Below, in pieces: positions 30,017-40,428 of a DNA stretch of 64,000 nucleotides (positions within the stretch are counted from its first letter, which is position 1; each line of letters opens with the position of its first letter). The translations under genes and the position numbers were made by a program. This DNA comes from Clostridiales bacterium Firm_16 (GTDB lineage Bacteria; Bacillota; Clostridia; Saccharofermentanales; Saccharofermentanaceae): assembly GCA_001604185.1 (NCBI GenBank), contig LVAV01000110.1:124001-188000 (forward strand), written 5' to 3'. The notes beneath the pieces are model-generated. The model saw nothing but the letters and a program-made list of their open reading frames with translations, had not been told where the DNA came from and searched no databases.

Positions 30017-32184
30017 GTACCAAGAAAGAGAAAAAAGAGAAGATCCTTAAAGGCGTCAGTACAGATGTGGCACATTCTGCCATGGATAATGCGGATATCG
30101 AGGCCGACTCCAGCCGGTATTTCAACCGGGAACTGAGCTGGCTGGAATTCAATAACCGTATCCTGTTCGAATCAAGAGATACGAAGAATCCGCTTCTGGA
30201 AAGACTGAAGTTTCTTTCCATTACCGCGTCCAATATGGATGAGTTCTATATTGTCCGTGTTGCTTCACTTCGTGACCTGATGAGCGTAAATTATGACGAA
30301 CTGGATATTTCCGGACGTACGGTCAAGGAACAGCTGACGCAGATCGACCAGAAGGCAAGAGCTACTATGACGCTGATGTATTCTACGTATCTGCGTTCTC
30401 TTCTGCCGTCGCTGAAGAACCATAATATCTTCATCAGTGAATATGAGGACCTCGATGACCATGCCAAGGAAGTGTGTGACGAGTATTTCCATTCCACGTT
30501 GTATCCGATCCTGACACCGATGGCAGTGGATGTCTCTCGTCCGTTTCCGCTGATCTATAACCGTCAGTTGAATCTGTGTGTGCTGATCGATGAAACAGAA
30601 GACGATAAGACAGCGCGACTGGCCAAGCAGGAAAAGAAGGGAAAAGTCTACGAACCTTATTATCGCTTTGCTACCTTGCAGGTACCGGCTGTGGTGCCGA
30701 GACTGTTCGAACTGCGTCTGTCCCAGGGAGTATGTCTGGTACCGATCGAACAGATCATCCGGGCGAATCTGTCCTCCTTGTTTACCGGGGCGACAGTACT
30801 GGCTTCCGGTTTCTATCGTGTTATGCGTAACGCAGATCTGGATATCGATGAAGATGAAGCCGAAGATCTTCTCAAGGAGATCGAAGAGCAGGTAAGAAAA
30901 CGACGCTTCGGTGAGATCATCCGTATGGAAGTCAATGACGATATGGATCCGAGACTTCTTAAGCTTCTGACTACCTCTCTGAAGATCTCGAAGAAGGATG
31001 TATTCGAAGTCAGCGGTCCCATCGACCTGACTTTCCTCATGAAGGTCTATTCCCGTATCAGCGATGAATTCCCGGAACTGTGCTACCACGATTTCCGTCC
31101 GGCCAAGCCGAAGATGTTCCCGGATGGAGTCAATATCTTCGATGCGATCCGCGAGAAGGACAGGCTGGTACATCACCCATATGAATCCTTCGATCCGGTA
31201 GTGGAATTCCTGCATCAGGCGGCCAACGATCCGCAGGTGCTGGCGATCAAGCAGACACTGTACCGTGTCAGCAGCAGTTCGCCGATCATCCGTTCCCTGG
31301 CGGAAGCCGCCCAGAACGGAAAACAGGTCATGGTCCTTGTTGAACTGAAGGCCCGCTTCGATGAAGAAAACAACATCAACTGGGCGAAGATGCTTGAGAA
31401 AGCAGGCTGCCATGTTATCTACGGTCTGGTGGGTCTGAAGACCCATAGTAAGATCACGCTTGTGGTTCGAAATGAAGAAGAGGGCATTCGTCGTTATCTG
31501 CATCTGGCAACCGGAAACTACAACGATATCACGGCGAAGATCTATACGGATATCGGACTTTTTACCGCATCGGAAACCTTCGGTGTGGATGCATCCGAAT
31601 TCTTCAATACCTTATCCGGATTTTCTGAACCGCCGGAGTGGCGTCGTCTGATCCCGGCTCCGACCCGCATGAAGAAATACTTCCTGGAACGCATCCGTCA
31701 GGAAGCACACAATGCGTCCAAAGGAAAGAAGAGCCGTATCATTGCAAAGATGAATTCCCTTGTAGATGCGTCTATCATCGATGCACTCTACGAAGCTTCC
31801 CAGGCGGGAGTACCTATCGACCTGATCGTTCGAGGTATCTGCTGTCTGCGTCCGGGGATCCCGGGTCTTTCTGAGAATATTACGGTACGTTCCATTACCG
31901 GACGGTTCCTGGAGCATTCCCGTATCTACTATTTCTATAACGAAGGACAGGAAGATATTTTCCTTTCTTCCGCGGACTGGATGCCACGTAACCTGATCCG
32001 CCGCGTGGAGCTTCTGTTCCCAGTGGAGGACCCAGACTGCAAGGCTCGCGTTATGGAGGTTCTGGATATTGAACTGGAAGATACGGTACGTAGTCACTTC
32101 CTCGATTCCGACGGAAATTATCACAAACTGGATCTCCGTGGAAAGAAGAAAGTTGACAGCCAGGAAGAACTGCAGCTACGATAA
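30013..32184 (+). CDS. ppk1: Polyphosphate kinase 1
   Basis: NRELSWLEFNNRILFES, HHPYESFDPVVEFLHQAANDPQVLAIKQTLYR, KARFDEENNINWAKMLEKAG, LHLATGNYND; 4-nt overlap with ppx. Confidence 0.97.
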   Translation: MSTKKEKKEKILKGVSTDVAHSAMDNADIEADSSRYFNRELSWLEFNNRILFESRDTKNPLLERLKFLSITASNMDEFYIVRVASLRDLMSVNYDELDISGRTVKEQLTQIDQKARATMTLMYSTYLRSLLPSLKNHNIFISEYEDLDDHAKEVCDEYFHSTLYPILTPMAVDVSRPFPLIYNRQLNLCVLIDETEDDKTARLAKQEKKGKVYEPYYRFATLQVPAVVPRLFELRLSQGVCLVPIEQIIRANLSSLFTGATVLASGFYRVMRNADLDIDEDEAEDLLKEIEEQVRKRRFGEIIRMEVNDDMDPRLLKLLTTSLKISKKDVFEVSGPIDLTFLMKVYSRISDEFPELCYHDFRPAKPKMFPDGVNIFDAIREKDRLVHHPYESFDPVVEFLHQAANDPQVLAIKQTLYRVSSSSPIIRSLAEAAQNGKQVMVLVELKARFDEENNINWAKMLEKAGCHVIYGLVGLKTHSKITLVVRNEEEGIRRYLHLATGNYNDITAKIYTDIGLFTASETFGVDASEFFNTLSGFSEPPEWRRLIPAPTRMKKYFLERIRQEAHNASKGKKSRIIAKMNSLVDASIIDALYEASQAGVPIDLIVRGICCLRPGIPGLSENITVRSITGRFLEHSRIYYFYNEGQEDIFLSSADWMPRNLIRRVELLFPVEDPDCKARVMEVLDIELEDTVRSHFLDSDGNYHKLDLRGKKKVDSQEELQLR

Positions 32185-32329
32185 TCAAACGGATTTTACC
32201 TTCGTCGATATTAGTATTTTATGCACGTTAACAAAGTTTGATTTTTCAACGAAAAAGGGTTAGTTTTTTTCTCATTTTGTTTGACTTTTGTACGAAAAGA
32301 ACAAAAACTGAAAATAATCAGCAAAATTT

Positions 32330-32358
32330 TTGTGACAGAAAACAGATGTTGTGATAAT
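32330..32358 (+). promoter_or_regulatory. Putative promoter TTGTGA-17-GATAAT
   Basis: -35 32330-32335, -10 32353-32358 upstream of the sugar-binding lipoprotein gene. Confidence 0.45.
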
Positions 32359-32405
32359 CTGTACTTACGAAATTATGGCGTAAGCCAATCAATCGGAGGT
32401 AAAAC

Positions 32406-33467
32406 ATGAAGAAGAAGTTTTTAAGTCTGTTTCTTGCTGCAGGCATGCTCATGACCGGTGCACTTGCCGGTTGCGCAAAGAAAGCAGATAGCAAGAAGAT
32501 CGGTGTAGCTATGCCGACAAAGTCTCTGCAGAGATGGAATCAGGATGGCGACAACATGAAGAAGAAGCTGGAAGCTGCCGGCTTTACAGTAGATCTGCAG
32601 TACGCTGATGACGATATCGCTACTCAGGTTACACAGATCGAGAACATGATCAACGGCGGATGCAAAGTCCTCGTTATCGCTTCTATCGACGGTGGTTCTC
32701 TCGGAACCGTTCTTGCAACCGCTCAGGAGAAGAAGATCCCGGTTATCGCTTATGACCGTCTGATCATGGGTTCTGATGCTGTTTCCTACTACGCTACATT
32801 CGATAACTACAAGGTTGGTACCATCCAGGGCGAGTACATCCGTGATACTCTGAAGCTGGATTCTGAAGCTGGCCCGTTCAACATCGAAGTATTCACAGGT
32901 GACCCGGGTGACAACAACGCTCGTTTCTTCTATGACGGTGCTATTGATGTTCTGAAGCCGTACATCGATTCCGGTAAGCTCGTTGTTAAGTCCGGACAGC
33001 TCGAGTTCGATAAGGTTGCTACAGCAGGCTGGAAGACAGAGAATGCTCAGTCCAGAATGGATGCTATCATTTCCGGTAACTATGCAGACGGAACAAAACT
33101 CGACGCAGTACTTTGCTCCAACGACTCCACCGCTCTCGGTGTTGAGAACTCTCTCGAAGCTAACTACACAGGCGCATACCCGATCATCACCGGTCAGGAC
33201 TGCGATAAGCCGAACGTTAAGAACATGATCAACGGTAAGCAGGCTATGTCCGTATTTAAGGATACACGTACTCTGGCAGATCAGGTTGTTGAGATGGTTA
33301 AGGCTATCATGGACGGCAAGGACGCTCCGGTTAACGATACCAAGACATACGACAACGGCAAGAAAGTTGTTCCTTCTTACCTCTGCACACCTGAGTTCGC
33401 TGATAAGGACAACTACAAGAAGCTCCTGATCGATTCCGGTTACTACAAAGAGTCTGATCTTGCTTAA
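32406..33467 (+). CDS. Multiple-sugar ABC transporter substrate-binding lipoprotein (ChvE-like)
   Basis: Signal peptide and lipobox LAGC; periplasmic-binding fold (IGVAMPTKSLQRWNQDGDNMKKKLEAAGF..); adjacent to sugar ATPase and permease. Confidence 0.93.
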   Translation: MKKKFLSLFLAAGMLMTGALAGCAKKADSKKIGVAMPTKSLQRWNQDGDNMKKKLEAAGFTVDLQYADDDIATQVTQIENMINGGCKVLVIASIDGGSLGTVLATAQEKKIPVIAYDRLIMGSDAVSYYATFDNYKVGTIQGEYIRDTLKLDSEAGPFNIEVFTGDPGDNNARFFYDGAIDVLKPYIDSGKLVVKSGQLEFDKVATAGWKTENAQSRMDAIISGNYADGTKLDAVLCSNDSTALGVENSLEANYTGAYPIITGQDCDKPNVKNMINGKQAMSVFKDTRTLADQVVEMVKAIMDGKDAPVNDTKTYDNGKKVVPSYLCTPEFADKDNYKKLLIDSGYYKESDLA

Positions 33468-33507
33468 TTTCTGTCATCTATAAGCGAATTATTGAATCGA
33501 CATGTCG

Positions 33508-33544
33508 AGTCCCCTTATTTCTTGACAAGAGATTTAAGGGGACT
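33508..33544 (+). promoter_or_regulatory. Intercistronic hairpin between substrate-binding and ATPase genes
   Basis: Perfect 10-bp stem AGTCCCCTTA/TAAGGGGACT without a strong U-tract. Confidence 0.65.
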
Positions 33545-33601
33545 TGTCTGTTGATAACCTGAAAATTTCAGTATTTGGGCGAAAAGCGAGGAGGGATAGA
33601 A

Positions 33602-35176
33602 TTGGCAAAGATTTTGCTTGAAATGAGAAATATTACCAAAACCTTCCCTGGTGTAAAAGCACTTGATAACGTAAATCTGCAGGTTGAAGAAGGGGAGATC
33701 CATGCCCTGGTCGGCGAAAACGGCGCCGGAAAATCGACCCTGATGAATGTTCTCAGTGGAATTTATCCGTATGGCTCCTATGAGGGTCAGATCTTTTACG
33801 ATGGTGAAGAGTGTCACTTTACCAACACAAAGGATAGTGAACAGAAGGGTATCGTTATTATCCATCAGGAACTTGCTCTGGTACCTTATATGTCTATTGG
33901 TGAAAACATGTTCCTTGGCAACGAACGTGGTTCCAAATATAAGATCAACTGGAATGAGACCTATGGAAAGGGAAATGAATATCTGAGAGTGGTGGGACTT
34001 TCGGAATCTTCCCGTACCCTGATCAAAGATATCGGAGTAGGTAAGCAGCAGCTCGTCGAGATCGCGAAAGCGCTCGCCAAGAATGCTAAGCTTCTTATTC
34101 TGGATGAACCGACATCATCTCTGAATGAGTCGGAGTCAAAACATCTGCTGGATCTTCTTCTGAAGTTTAAGCAGGAAGGAATGACCAGTATTATCATTTC
34201 TCATAAACTGAATGAAGTTTCCTATGTAGCAGATCACATCACGGTCGTTCGTGACGGTGCTACCATCGAAACTTTGACGAAAGGCGTAGATGACTTTTCC
34301 GAGTCACGTATTATCAAGGGCATGGTCGGTCGAGAGATCGCTGACCGTTTCCCGAAGCGTGAGAATCACGTTATCGGTGATGTGTGTCTGAAAGTGGAGG
34401 ACTGGAACGTTTACCATCCGCTTTATTCGGAAAGAAAAGTCGTCGACAACGTCAGCTTCAACCTCAGAAAGGGTGAAGTGCTCGGAATTTCCGGACTGAT
34501 GGGCGCAGGACGGACAGAACTGGCTATGAGTATTTTTGGCCGGGCTTACGGTGAGAATATATCCGGTACACTATATAAAGATGGCAAGAAGCTGCATCTT
34601 CGAACCGTTGAGGATGCCATCAAGAATCGTATCGCATATGTAACCGAGGACCGTAAGGGAAATGGTCTGATCCTGTCCAATGCGATCAAGGTCAACACGA
34701 CACTTGCTAATCTGAAAGCGGTCAGCACAAGAGGCGTGATCGACCGTGATGAAGAGTATCGTGTCGCGGTTGAATACAAACAGAAACTACGTACCAAGTG
34801 TCCGACGGTGGAACAGAATGTGGGTAACCTCAGTGGTGGTAACCAGCAGAAGGTACTTCTGTCCAAGTGGATGTTCGCAGATCCGGATATCCTGATCCTG
34901 GACGAACCGACACGTGGTATCGACGTAGGTGCCAAGTACGAGATCTACTGCATCATCAACCAGCTCGTAAGTGAGGGCAAATCCGTTATCATGATCTCCT
35001 CAGAAATGCCGGAATTGCTTGGTATGTGTGACCGTATCTACGTTATGAGTGAAGGTCAGTTCGTGGGTGAACTTTCCGGTGAGGAAGCAACCCAGGAGAA
35101 GATCATGGCCATGATCGTAAGTTCAGATAAAGCGGTTGTCTCTGACAATGCAGACGCCGAACAATCAGTAAGTTGA
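33602..35176 (+). CDS. Sugar ABC transporter ATP-binding protein (two cassettes, MmsA/GguA-like)
   Basis: [39 protein letters not shown] start after GGAGGG. Confidence 0.93.
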   Translation: MAKILLEMRNITKTFPGVKALDNVNLQVEEGEIHALVGENGAGKSTLMNVLSGIYPYGSYEGQIFYDGEECHFTNTKDSEQKGIVIIHQELALVPYMSIGENMFLGNERGSKYKINWNETYGKGNEYLRVVGLSESSRTLIKDIGVGKQQLVEIAKALAKNAKLLILDEPTSSLNESESKHLLDLLLKFKQEGMTSIIISHKLNEVSYVADHITVVRDGATIETLTKGVDDFSESRIIKGMVGREIADRFPKRENHVIGDVCLKVEDWNVYHPLYSERKVVDNVSFNLRKGEVLGISGLMGAGRTELAMSIFGRAYGENISGTLYKDGKKLHLRTVEDAIKNRIAYVTEDRKGNGLILSNAIKVNTTLANLKAVSTRGVIDRDEEYRVAVEYKQKLRTKCPTVEQNVGNLSGGNQQKVLLSKWMFADPDILILDEPTRGIDVGAKYEIYCIINQLVSEGKSVIMISSEMPELLGMCDRIYVMSEGQFVGELSGEEATQEKIMAMIVSSDKAVVSDNADAEQSVS

Positions 35177-35188
35177 GGAAGGAGTGAA

Positions 35189-36388
35189 ATGATGAATAGT
35201 AAGAATAAAGTTCTTGGCTTTGTTAACAAGTACACCATGGTCATCGTATTGATCCTGGTCATCATTTTCTTTAGTTGGCAGACAGGCGGAGACATCCTGT
35301 TGCCGAGTAATGTAAGTAACTTGATCTCACAGAACGCATACGTTTTCGTTCTTGCAACCGGTATGCTTCTTTGTATCCTGACCGGTGGTAACATCGACCT
35401 TTCCGTTGGTTCGGTCGTATGCTTCGTCGGTGCTGTGGGTGTTAAGCTCATGGTCTATGCCGGAATTCCTTCCTGGCTGGCCGTGGTCATCATGTTTGCC
35501 GCAGGTACCTTGATCGGTGCATGGCAGGCTTTCTGGATCGCGCATGTACGTATCCCTCCGTTTATCGTTACCCTTTCCGGTATGTTGATCTTCCGTGGCC
35601 TGAGTAACGTTGTACTTCAGGGACAGACGGAATCCATCCAGGATTTCACCGGATTTGTTAAGCTCTTCGGTGGTGGTGCGAACTGCTACATCCCGGATTT
35701 CTTTAACAATGAATCCATCAACCTCACATGCTTGATCGCAACATTCCTTGCGATCGCGATCTACATCTTCATCAATATCAAGAATCGTACCAATCGTCTT
35801 AAGAAGCAGTATGAAGTTGAGAATATGGGTCCATGGCTTGCAAAGATGATCGTTATCAGCGTGGCGATCGCAGCTTTCGGTATCCGTCTTGCTCAGTACA
35901 AGGGTGTTCCGAACGTTCTGCTCATCGTTGTCGGTGTAATCATCATCTATTCCTACATCACATCGAATACGACAACCGGTCGCTATTTCTATGCAGTAGG
36001 TGGTAACGAGAAGGCTACCAAGCTTTCCGGTATCAACACGAACAAGGTTTACTTCCTGGCATATACCAACATGGGATTCCTTTCCGCACTGGCCGGCATG
36101 ATCACCATTGCCCGTATGACATCGGCTCAGCCGACATATGGTCAGAACTATGAGATGGACGCGATCGCATCCTGCTTCATCGGTGGTGCTTCTGCTTACG
36201 GTGGAATCGGTACGGTTCCGGGCGTTATCATCGGTGCTCTTCTCATGGGTGTTATCAACCTGGGTATGTTCTCCATGGGTGTTGACCAGAACTGGCAGAA
36301 GGTCGTTAAGGGACTCGTTCTTCTCGCAGCGGTTATCTTCGACGTAGTAAGTAAGCGTGGCGGAAAGCTGATGGCTAAGAACACCTGA
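35189..36388 (+). CDS. Sugar ABC transporter permease (MmsB/GguB-like)
   Basis: GGNIDLSVGSVVCFVGAVG, AVGGNEKATKLSGI. Confidence 0.93.
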   Translation: MMNSKNKVLGFVNKYTMVIVLILVIIFFSWQTGGDILLPSNVSNLISQNAYVFVLATGMLLCILTGGNIDLSVGSVVCFVGAVGVKLMVYAGIPSWLAVVIMFAAGTLIGAWQAFWIAHVRIPPFIVTLSGMLIFRGLSNVVLQGQTESIQDFTGFVKLFGGGANCYIPDFFNNESINLTCLIATFLAIAIYIFINIKNRTNRLKKQYEVENMGPWLAKMIVISVAIAAFGIRLAQYKGVPNVLLIVVGVIIIYSYITSNTTTGRYFYAVGGNEKATKLSGINTNKVYFLAYTNMGFLSALAGMITIARMTSAQPTYGQNYEMDAIASCFIGGASAYGGIGTVPGVIIGALLMGVINLGMFSMGVDQNWQKVVKGLVLLAAVIFDVVSKRGGKLMAKNT

Positions 36389-36413
36389 TCAGTTTTTTGA
36401 AATCAAACAAATG

Positions 36414-36463
36414 AAACCGTCCCCGAAATGGATGTAAGTTCCGCTTCGGGGGCGGTTCTTTTC
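36414..36463 (+). terminator. Rho-independent terminator
   Basis: AACCGTCCCCGAA/TTCGGGGGCGGTT then CTTTTC. Confidence 0.8.
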
Positions 36464-36530
36464 ATGCTTGAAAAAAGTGTGTATACTTGACATGTTTGGG
36501 CTATATTGCAACAGCGAAAGGATAAGGAAG

Positions 36531-38018
36531 ATGAAGAGAGAAAAATGGGCGGCATCACTTCTGACAGTGATGTTTCTGATTACGTCGTGCGCGAAGATTT
36601 CCGGCAGTTCTAAAGTGAAGTGCAATATGGAAACCTTGAAGGCCCTGGATGGCGTCAAGAGTGTGGAAGAAATCGAGATCAAGCTTCCTATGGAAGAGGC
36701 AAAAACCACAGACAAGAACATCTACATGGTGAAGTTCGAACAACCCCTGGACTGGAAAGATCCGTCTGCGGGAACTTTCGAGCAGAGGGTGCAGGTCTGC
36801 TACGGTGAACAGGCATCCAACGAGTTCAACATAGGTGGATATATGTTGAGTGACGAGACTCTTCAGATCGGTTCCAAGGCTGACGCCTATGCTTCGAAAT
36901 ATCCGATGAATCTCGTGAATGTAGAGTATAGATTTTACGGTAGATCCAAGCCGGAAGGTATCTCCGAAACAGATCCGAAGTACTGGAATTATCTCACAAG
37001 CTACAACGCAGCTTGTGATTTTCACCACATTATTACCGAACTGAAGAAAGTGCTTCCGGGCAAGTGGATGATGACCGGTGCCAGTAAAGGCGGCGTGGCC
37101 ACCATGATCCAGTCTATGTACTATCCGGAAGACGCGGCAGTATTCATGCCCCAGATTTGTCCCTTCGCGGAAGGCCCGCAGGACGACCGTTTCGGCAAGA
37201 ATATCAACGAAACCATCGGGGATGACAAGTACGGCGCAGAGCAGGCGGCAGAGTATCGTAAACTGGTCCTGGATTACCAGGTGGAGTTGATCAAGAACAG
37301 AGAGGCACTTCAGCAGAAACTCTACGATTTCTATGTCGCGCATGGTGCTTATTATTCTTCTTACGCCACTCCGGAGATCGTCTACGATGTGGCGGTCCTC
37401 GACGTGGCCACCGGCATCTGGCAGTACAAGCAGCAGTTTAGCTTGCTTCAGGGAATTATGGATGATAAAGAAGAGGAGGATTTCCTGAATAGTGCGTTCC
37501 AGTTCCTGGTGAATCCGAGTACCGACGGAATCCGTAGTGAGGAGGAATTTGAAAGCAGGAACAAGGAAAAGAACGAGACCTCAGGCGGTGCAGACATTGA
37601 GTTTTTTCCGTACTATATCCAGTGCGCAAACGAGCTGGGTTATTACAAAATGGATTTCTCCTATCTCCGCAAGGCTCTTGCCGAAGACGGAAGTGGTGCG
37701 CAGCTTGTGGTGACCGAAGATATGGAGGATATGCTTTTCTATAAGATTCATGTAGAACCGGCTATCCTGGACACCTTGAAGTGGGACAACTCGATCAGAG
37801 ACGGTATCCTCAACTGGTCTATGACTACGAAGGCTAAGGTCGTAATGATATATGGCGGTTCCGATGTCTGGTATGCTCTGCGTATTCCGGACGTGCCAGA
37901 TCGTGAGAACTTCCGCACCTATGTCGACGAAAGCGGAGCACATTCGAGTGGTTTTTCCGGACTTCCGTGGAACACCCAGAAAGAAATCAAGGACTTCATT
38001 GACGCGGCGCTGGCATAG
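36531..38018 (+). CDS. Peptidase S37 (PS-10)-like secreted hydrolase
   Basis: N-terminal signal with C (LITSCAK); VNVEYRFYGRSKPEG, nucleophile elbow MMTGASKGG. Confidence 0.8.
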   Translation: MKREKWAASLLTVMFLITSCAKISGSSKVKCNMETLKALDGVKSVEEIEIKLPMEEAKTTDKNIYMVKFEQPLDWKDPSAGTFEQRVQVCYGEQASNEFNIGGYMLSDETLQIGSKADAYASKYPMNLVNVEYRFYGRSKPEGISETDPKYWNYLTSYNAACDFHHIITELKKVLPGKWMMTGASKGGVATMIQSMYYPEDAAVFMPQICPFAEGPQDDRFGKNINETIGDDKYGAEQAAEYRKLVLDYQVELIKNREALQQKLYDFYVAHGAYYSSYATPEIVYDVAVLDVATGIWQYKQQFSLLQGIMDDKEEEDFLNSAFQFLVNPSTDGIRSEEEFESRNKEKNETSGGADIEFFPYYIQCANELGYYKMDFSYLRKALAEDGSGAQLVVTEDMEDMLFYKIHVEPAILDTLKWDNSIRDGILNWSMTTKAKVVMIYGGSDVWYALRIPDVPDRENFRTYVDESGAHSSGFSGLPWNTQKEIKDFIDAALA

Positions 38019-38053
38019 TATAATAGAGAAAACAGTGTAAAGGAGAACGAATC

Positions 38054-38428
38054 ATGGAAGTCAGATTGTATCGTTGCAAGCATTGTGGAAACATTGCCAT
38101 CAAAGTGATCAACTCGGGCGTGCCGATGGTGTGCTGCGGGGAGAAGATGGAAGAAATTGTCCCGTCCTCTGTGGACGCGTCCCTCGAGAAACACGTACCC
38201 GTCGTAACCCGTGACGGCAATTTCGTGACAGTTGATGTGGGGTCCGTTGCCCATCCGATGGTGGAAGAACACTATATCCAGTTCGTGATCCTGGAGACCA
38301 CAGCCGGTGTACAGATCGCCGAACTCCATCCCGGCGACGATCCGAAGGCCGTCTTCGCCGTCGTTTCCGGCGCCGAGATCATCAAGGCTTACGAATACTG
38401 TAATCTGCACGGTTTCTGGGTCAGCTGA
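38054..38428 (+). CDS. Desulfoferrodoxin (superoxide reductase)
   Basis: YRCKHCG...VCCGEKM centre I; KHVPVV, EEHYIQFV, CNLHGFW centre II. Confidence 0.95.
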   Translation: MEVRLYRCKHCGNIAIKVINSGVPMVCCGEKMEEIVPSSVDASLEKHVPVVTRDGNFVTVDVGSVAHPMVEEHYIQFVILETTAGVQIAELHPGDDPKAVFAVVSGAEIIKAYEYCNLHGFWVS

Positions 38429-38592
38429 TTTCTGTTGCAAAAACTCTTGCCCCATTTGTACGAGACCGTAATTTCGGGTACTCCGGGGTATGTTCTTTTC
38501 AAAAGTTTTGCTTTTTGCTAAAATAGAGTAGAAAATGCCGAACTCTAGTTTGGCGCGCCTTGGAATGATATGAGGAGAGGGGCTATTCGACC

Positions 38593-39471
38593 ATGAAGCA
38601 TACAACACGCAAAGGAATCGCGCTTATACTGATAAGTGGTTTGATTGCGGGCATGATCACGCTGACAAGCTGCGGCAAGCCGAAGGGCGTGAAGGAGTTA
38701 CTGGCCAACGCGGAGAAACTGCATGGCGCATGCAGTCTTGTTTCCCAGGTGGTGACGGATGATAACGTTTCCATCGTAGTGCATGACGAGCTGCAGGACT
38801 TCGATTACGAATGCGAGAGCTACATGGAGCCGCTTTTCGATAACAAGAAGACCGACGATAAGATCCCGGTAACAAAGGATAATTTCAATACCCGCCTTCG
38901 TGAGAAAGTCATGAAGGACAACCAGAAAGAACTGGACAGCATCGGAGAGAAATACGATACACGGTTCCAGCTTTTCGAAGAGAAGTTGTATGTGTACTGC
39001 GACAGCCTGAAGTTCGCGGAGAAGGCTGCGGTAAAGACCGCGGAACTCTTCCAGGTAGGAAACCTCAAGCACCGTCTGGACGGCATGGAGATCTGTGCCC
39101 AGAGCGTGGAGAAGGACAAGAGTCCTACGGATAAGCGCGAGGAAAAGGATGAGCAGTTCGGATATGTGATCCTGCCATCTACTTCCTGGGTCGACGATCC
39201 CAGCGGAGAGTATACTCTTCTGGCACAGAAGCTCATCAGCTCCAAAGTACGGTTCGTACGACGCGAGACGAGAACTTTTGGAGAGATCGGACTGAAACTG
39301 GACCGCGTGTACCAGGATCCGGAGAAATCCTATCCGACATCCGAGAATTCAGAAGTTGTCTTCTACTTCTTCGAATTCCCTAACGGCCTGGAGTACTATA
39401 TCTGTAATTTCGACCATTACACAGATGCGGCGCAGACCGTCCATGAGCGGTACACAAATTATCGAAGGTAA
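38593..39471 (+). CDS. Hypothetical lipoprotein
   Basis: Signal peptide followed by LTSCGK lipobox; no recognised domain. Confidence 0.7.
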   Translation: MKHTTRKGIALILISGLIAGMITLTSCGKPKGVKELLANAEKLHGACSLVSQVVTDDNVSIVVHDELQDFDYECESYMEPLFDNKKTDDKIPVTKDNFNTRLREKVMKDNQKELDSIGEKYDTRFQLFEEKLYVYCDSLKFAEKAAVKTAELFQVGNLKHRLDGMEICAQSVEKDKSPTDKREEKDEQFGYVILPSTSWVDDPSGEYTLLAQKLISSKVRFVRRETRTFGEIGLKLDRVYQDPEKSYPTSENSEVVFYFFEFPNGLEYYICNFDHYTDAAQTVHERYTNYRR

Positions 39472-39486
39472 CTTGAGGAAAGAACA

Positions 39487-40359
39487 ATGACGACAGCAGA
39501 TGCATATCTGGTTAGCGATATAAAGAACATTCTGGCAAACGGTTATAAGGACGTAGATCCTCGTCCGAAATATGAAGATGGCACACCGGCCCATACCATC
39601 AGCGTCAATCACGTGATGCGTAAGTATGACCTTTCCAAGGGAGAGTTCCCGATCAGCACACTTCGCAGACAGGCCTGGAAGACCGGTATCCGCGAGATCT
39701 TCACGATTTATAAGAACCCGACCAATGTACTCTCCGAGATGGAGGAGATGGGCGTGACCTGGTGGACACCCTGGGACATCGGCGACGGCACCATCGGCCA
39801 GCGCTATGGCGCCACCGTGAAGCGCTACGATCTGGTCAATAACCTGATCGAGAATATCAAGAAAGATCCATACGGAAGAAGAAAGATCATGTCGCTGTGG
39901 CAGGAAGCGGATCTCCGCGAGACTCCCGGCCTGGCGCCCTGTGCCTTCCTGACGATCTGGAATGTTCGTGAAAAGTACCTGGACATGTGTATGGTCCAGA
40001 GAAGCGGGGACATGCTGACTGCTTCAGGAGCTGGCGGCATCAATGAGATCCAGTATGCGGCGCTTCTGATCATGATCGCCCGCGCGACCGGATATGAACC
40101 CGGAGTGTTTACTCATTTCGTGGCCAACGAACAGATCTACGACAGACATATCGATAACGCCCACGAGCTTCTGCGCCGCGCAGAAGAGTCGGCGAAGAAG
40201 GATGCGGATGCGGCAGCAGAAGGAAAGACTATTCCTTCTCCGATGCTGGTCCTGAACAAGGAACCTTTCTGCCGTCTGGAAGACATCGAGGTCTCGGATT
40301 TCGAGTTGCAGAACTATACTTTTATGGAGCCCCAGCTGAAGTTCGAGTTAGGTATTTGA
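39487..40359 (+). CDS. thyA: Thymidylate synthase
   Basis: GTIGQRYGATVKRYD, PYGRRKIMSLWQEADL, LAPCAFLTIWNVRE, MLTASGAGGINEIQYAALLIMIARATGYEPGVFTHFVANEQIYDRH. Confidence 0.9.
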   Translation: MTTADAYLVSDIKNILANGYKDVDPRPKYEDGTPAHTISVNHVMRKYDLSKGEFPISTLRRQAWKTGIREIFTIYKNPTNVLSEMEEMGVTWWTPWDIGDGTIGQRYGATVKRYDLVNNLIENIKKDPYGRRKIMSLWQEADLRETPGLAPCAFLTIWNVREKYLDMCMVQRSGDMLTASGAGGINEIQYAALLIMIARATGYEPGVFTHFVANEQIYDRHIDNAHELLRRAEESAKKDADAAAEGKTIPSPMLVLNKEPFCRLEDIEVSDFELQNYTFMEPQLKFELGI

Positions 40360-40428
40360 TCCCCGAGAGACCATGAAAAATGGTATAATGATTCCATATT
40401 ACTTTATGATCTTTAGGGAGTAGAGCTT

